Positions 4,773-6,166 of a stretch of DNA of 6,166 nucleotides are shown piece by piece (positions within the stretch are counted from its first letter, which is position 1; each line of letters opens with the position of its first letter). The translations under genes were made by a program, and so were the position numbers. This DNA is from JBDLRH01 sp039800165 (GTDB lineage Bacteria; Pseudomonadota; Gammaproteobacteria; Burkholderiales; Burkholderiaceae_C): the NCBI GenBank assembly GCA_039800165.1, contig JBDLRH010000071.1:1-6166 (forward strand), written 5' to 3'. The notes under the pieces were generated by a model. It did not search any database and was not told where the DNA came from. It was given only the letters and a program-made list of their open reading frames with translations.

Positions 4773-5846
4773 GTGCTGAACCGTCTGATTGCCCGTGAAC
4801 CGGCCCCGCTGATCGGGCTGGACATCAGTTCGTCCAGCGTCAAGCTGGTGGAACTGGGCCGCGACCGTCACGGCAACCTGGTGCTGGAGCGCTGCGCCAC
4901 CGAGCCGCTGGAGCGCGGCTGGGTCTCCGACGGCAACATCGAAAAGTTCGACCAGGTGGCCGAGGCGGTGCGCCGCCTGGTCCGCAAGAGCGGCACCAAG
5001 GTCAAGGACGTGGCGATGGCGCTGCCGCCCTCGGCCGTGATCACCAAGAAGGTGATCCTGCCGGCCGGCCTCAACGAGAAGGACCTCGAGGTGCAGGTCG
5101 AGGCCGAGGCCAACCAGTACATCCCGTTCCCGCTGGAAGAGGTCGCGCTTGACTTCTGCGTGATCGGGCCAAGCGCCGCCTCATCCGACAACATCGACGT
5201 GATGATTGCGGCTTCGCGGCGCGAGAAGGTCGAAGACCGCCAAGGCCTCGCCGAGGCCGCTGGCCTCAACCCGATCATCCTGGACGTGGAGTCGTACGCC
5301 GCGCGCTTGGCGCTGTCGCGGCTGCTGGACGTGCTGCCCAACCGCGCGTCGGGGCTGATCCTTGCGCTGTTCGAGGTGGGCGCCTTCAGCACCCGCATGC
5401 AGGTCGTCCGTGATGGCGAGGTGCTGTACGAGCGCGACCAGGCCTTCGGCGGCGCACAGCTCACCCAGCAGTTGGTGCGCCAGTACGGCTATTCGCTGGA
5501 AGAAGCCGAGGCGCGCAAGCGCAGCGGCGATTTGCCCGATACCTACGCGGCAGAGGTGCTTGCGCCTTTCATCGAGACGATGAGCAACGACATCTCGCGC
5601 TCACTGCAGTTCTTCTTCACCAGTACCCCGCACAACCGCGTGGACCATGTGCTGCTGGCCGGTGGCACCGCCACGCTGCCGGGTCTTGTGGAAGCGGTGG
5701 CCACGGTCACTTCATCGGCGTGTGCGGTGATCGATCCGTTCGAGGGCATGCAGGTGCGCCCCAATACGCCTGAAGACCGCATCCGGCGCGAGGCGCCTGC
5801 CTACCTGACCGCCTGCGGCCTGGCCATGCGGAGGTTCCTGCAGTGA
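4773..5846 (+). CDS. pilM: Type IV pilus assembly protein PilM (actin-like ATPase)
   Basis: PilM is a cytoplasmic actin/FtsA-fold protein that binds the N-terminal peptide of PilN and forms the inner ring of the PilMNOP alignment complex of type IV pili. The 357-residue product matches the family length (about 350-360). Visible features are the first phosphate loop IGLDISSSSVKLVEL (14-28), the PilM segment with LPPSAVITKKVILPAGL (84-100), EAEANQYIPFPLEEV (110-124), a second phosphate region with ALFEVGAFSTRMQVV (198-212), AFGGAQLTQQLVRQYG (224-239), and the adenosine loop LLAGGTATLPGL (294-305). The position expected to be Asp in the second phosphate loop is Glu (E201), which I believe recurs in related betaproteobacterial PilM. 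The start is GTG, chosen for the strong Shine-Dalgarno 5 nt upstream. It is the first gene of the pil operon and overlaps pilN by GTGA. Confidence 0.96.
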   Translation: MLNRLIAREPAPLIGLDISSSSVKLVELGRDRHGNLVLERCATEPLERGWVSDGNIEKFDQVAEAVRRLVRKSGTKVKDVAMALPPSAVITKKVILPAGLNEKDLEVQVEAEANQYIPFPLEEVALDFCVIGPSAASSDNIDVMIAASRREKVEDRQGLAEAAGLNPIILDVESYAARLALSRLLDVLPNRASGLILALFEVGAFSTRMQVVRDGEVLYERDQAFGGAQLTQQLVRQYGYSLEEAEARKRSGDLPDTYAAEVLAPFIETMSNDISRSLQFFFTSTPHNRVDHVLLAGGTATLPGLVEAVATVTSSACAVIDPFEGMQVRPNTPEDRIRREAPAYLTACGLAMRRFLQ

Positions 5847-6166
5847 TCCGCATCAACCTGCTGCCCCACCGCGAAGCGGCACGGCGCCGCCGGCTGGAGT
5901 CGTTTTATGCGACCGTCGGCGGCTTTGCAGTGATCGGCGTGGTGGTGTCGGGCTTGCTGTACGTGCTGCTGGACATGCAGCTCACCGCGCAAAACCAGAC
6001 CAACCAGCTTCTGCAAAATGAAATCAAGCGGATTGAGGGCCAGATCAAGGATGTGGCGACCGTGCAGGCCGAGCTGGCCACGCTGCGCGCGCGGCAGCAG
6101 GCAGTCGAAAGCCTGCAGACCCAGCGCAACCAGCCGGTGCGCCTGCTCAATGAACTGGTGCGCCAG
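5843..6166 (+). CDS. pilN: Type IV pilus assembly protein PilN (N-terminal part)
   Basis: PilN is a bitopic inner-membrane protein. Its short cytoplasmic N-terminus docks into PilM, and its periplasmic part pairs with PilO. The 108 codons present begin with the diagnostic PilM-binding motif INLLPHRE (residues 4-11), followed by a basic cluster ARRRR (13-17), one transmembrane helix at about 22-44, and a Gln/Glu-rich coiled-coil segment at about 46-92 (including NEIKRIEGQIKDVATVQAEL). The C-terminal ferredoxin-like domain lies beyond the window edge; full PilN is about 190-220 residues. The start is GTG at 5843, overlapping the pilM stop as GTGA, so translation is coupled. The frame is open to the last base. 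Genes pilO, pilP and pilQ are expected next but are not seen. Confidence 0.95.
   Translation, partial: MIRINLLPHREAARRRRLESFYATVGGFAVIGVVVSGLLYVLLDMQLTAQNQTNQLLQNEIKRIEGQIKDVATVQAELATLRARQQAVESLQTQRNQPVRLLNELVRQ

Noticed and set aside
4768..4779. Three-codon upstream frame (ATG AGG TGC TGA) overlapping the pilM start
   Set aside because: The ATG directly abuts the Shine-Dalgarno with no spacing, so initiation there is unlikely. A regulatory role would be speculation.
1..6166. Search for CRISPR repeats, insertion sequences, tRNA genes, toxin-antitoxin pairs or phage genes
   Set aside because: None seen. All recognised genes are conserved core genes, coding density is high and composition is uniform outside short intergenic AT-rich stretches.

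Overview
This window looks like a chromosomal core region of a high-GC betaproteobacterium, most likely Burkholderiales and probably Comamonadaceae-like. I infer this from the protein styles (CyaY, PilM, PilN, PBP1a), the strong G/C bias at third codon positions and the gene order. It contains no sign of a mobile element, prophage, CRISPR array, tRNA or rRNA. I found no novel multi-gene system. The unexplained structure lies in the short non-coding gaps.

Layout: (1) 1-97 (+) is the C-terminal end of a small membrane protein, probably MsrQ, the heme subunit of the MsrPQ methionine sulfoxide reductase. (2) 138-1460 (-) is lysA, diaminopimelate decarboxylase. (3) 1467-1685 (-) is lptM, a small lipoprotein only 6 bp upstream of lysA and probably in one operon with it. 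(4) 1698-2030 (+) is cyaY (frataxin), with its start codon only 12 bp from that of lptM. (5) 2053-4428 (-) is mrcA/ponA, the bifunctional class A penicillin-binding protein PBP1a, converging on cyaY. (6) 4429-4772 is a 344-bp intergenic region between divergent mrcA and pilM. It holds a TATAAT box for mrcA, a terminator-like hairpin on the pilM strand, an 8-bp inverted repeat around an AT-rich segment, and a strong pilM ribosome binding site. (7) 4773-5846 (+) is pilM, and 5843 to the window end (+) is the N-terminal part of pilN, overlapping pilM by 4 bp. This is the start of the type IV pilus alignment operon pilMNOPQ.

How the genes relate: lysA acts on meso-diaminopimelate, the diamino acid of the peptidoglycan stem peptide, and makes lysine from it. 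PBP1a polymerises and cross-links the same peptidoglycan. LptM helps mature the LPS translocon LptDE in the outer membrane. PilM and PilN build the inner-membrane platform of the pilus machine, which must pass through the wall. The cyaY-lptM-lysA order and the mrcA/pilM divergence are familiar in beta- and gammaproteobacteria, so the gene content is ordinary conserved synteny with a cell-envelope theme.
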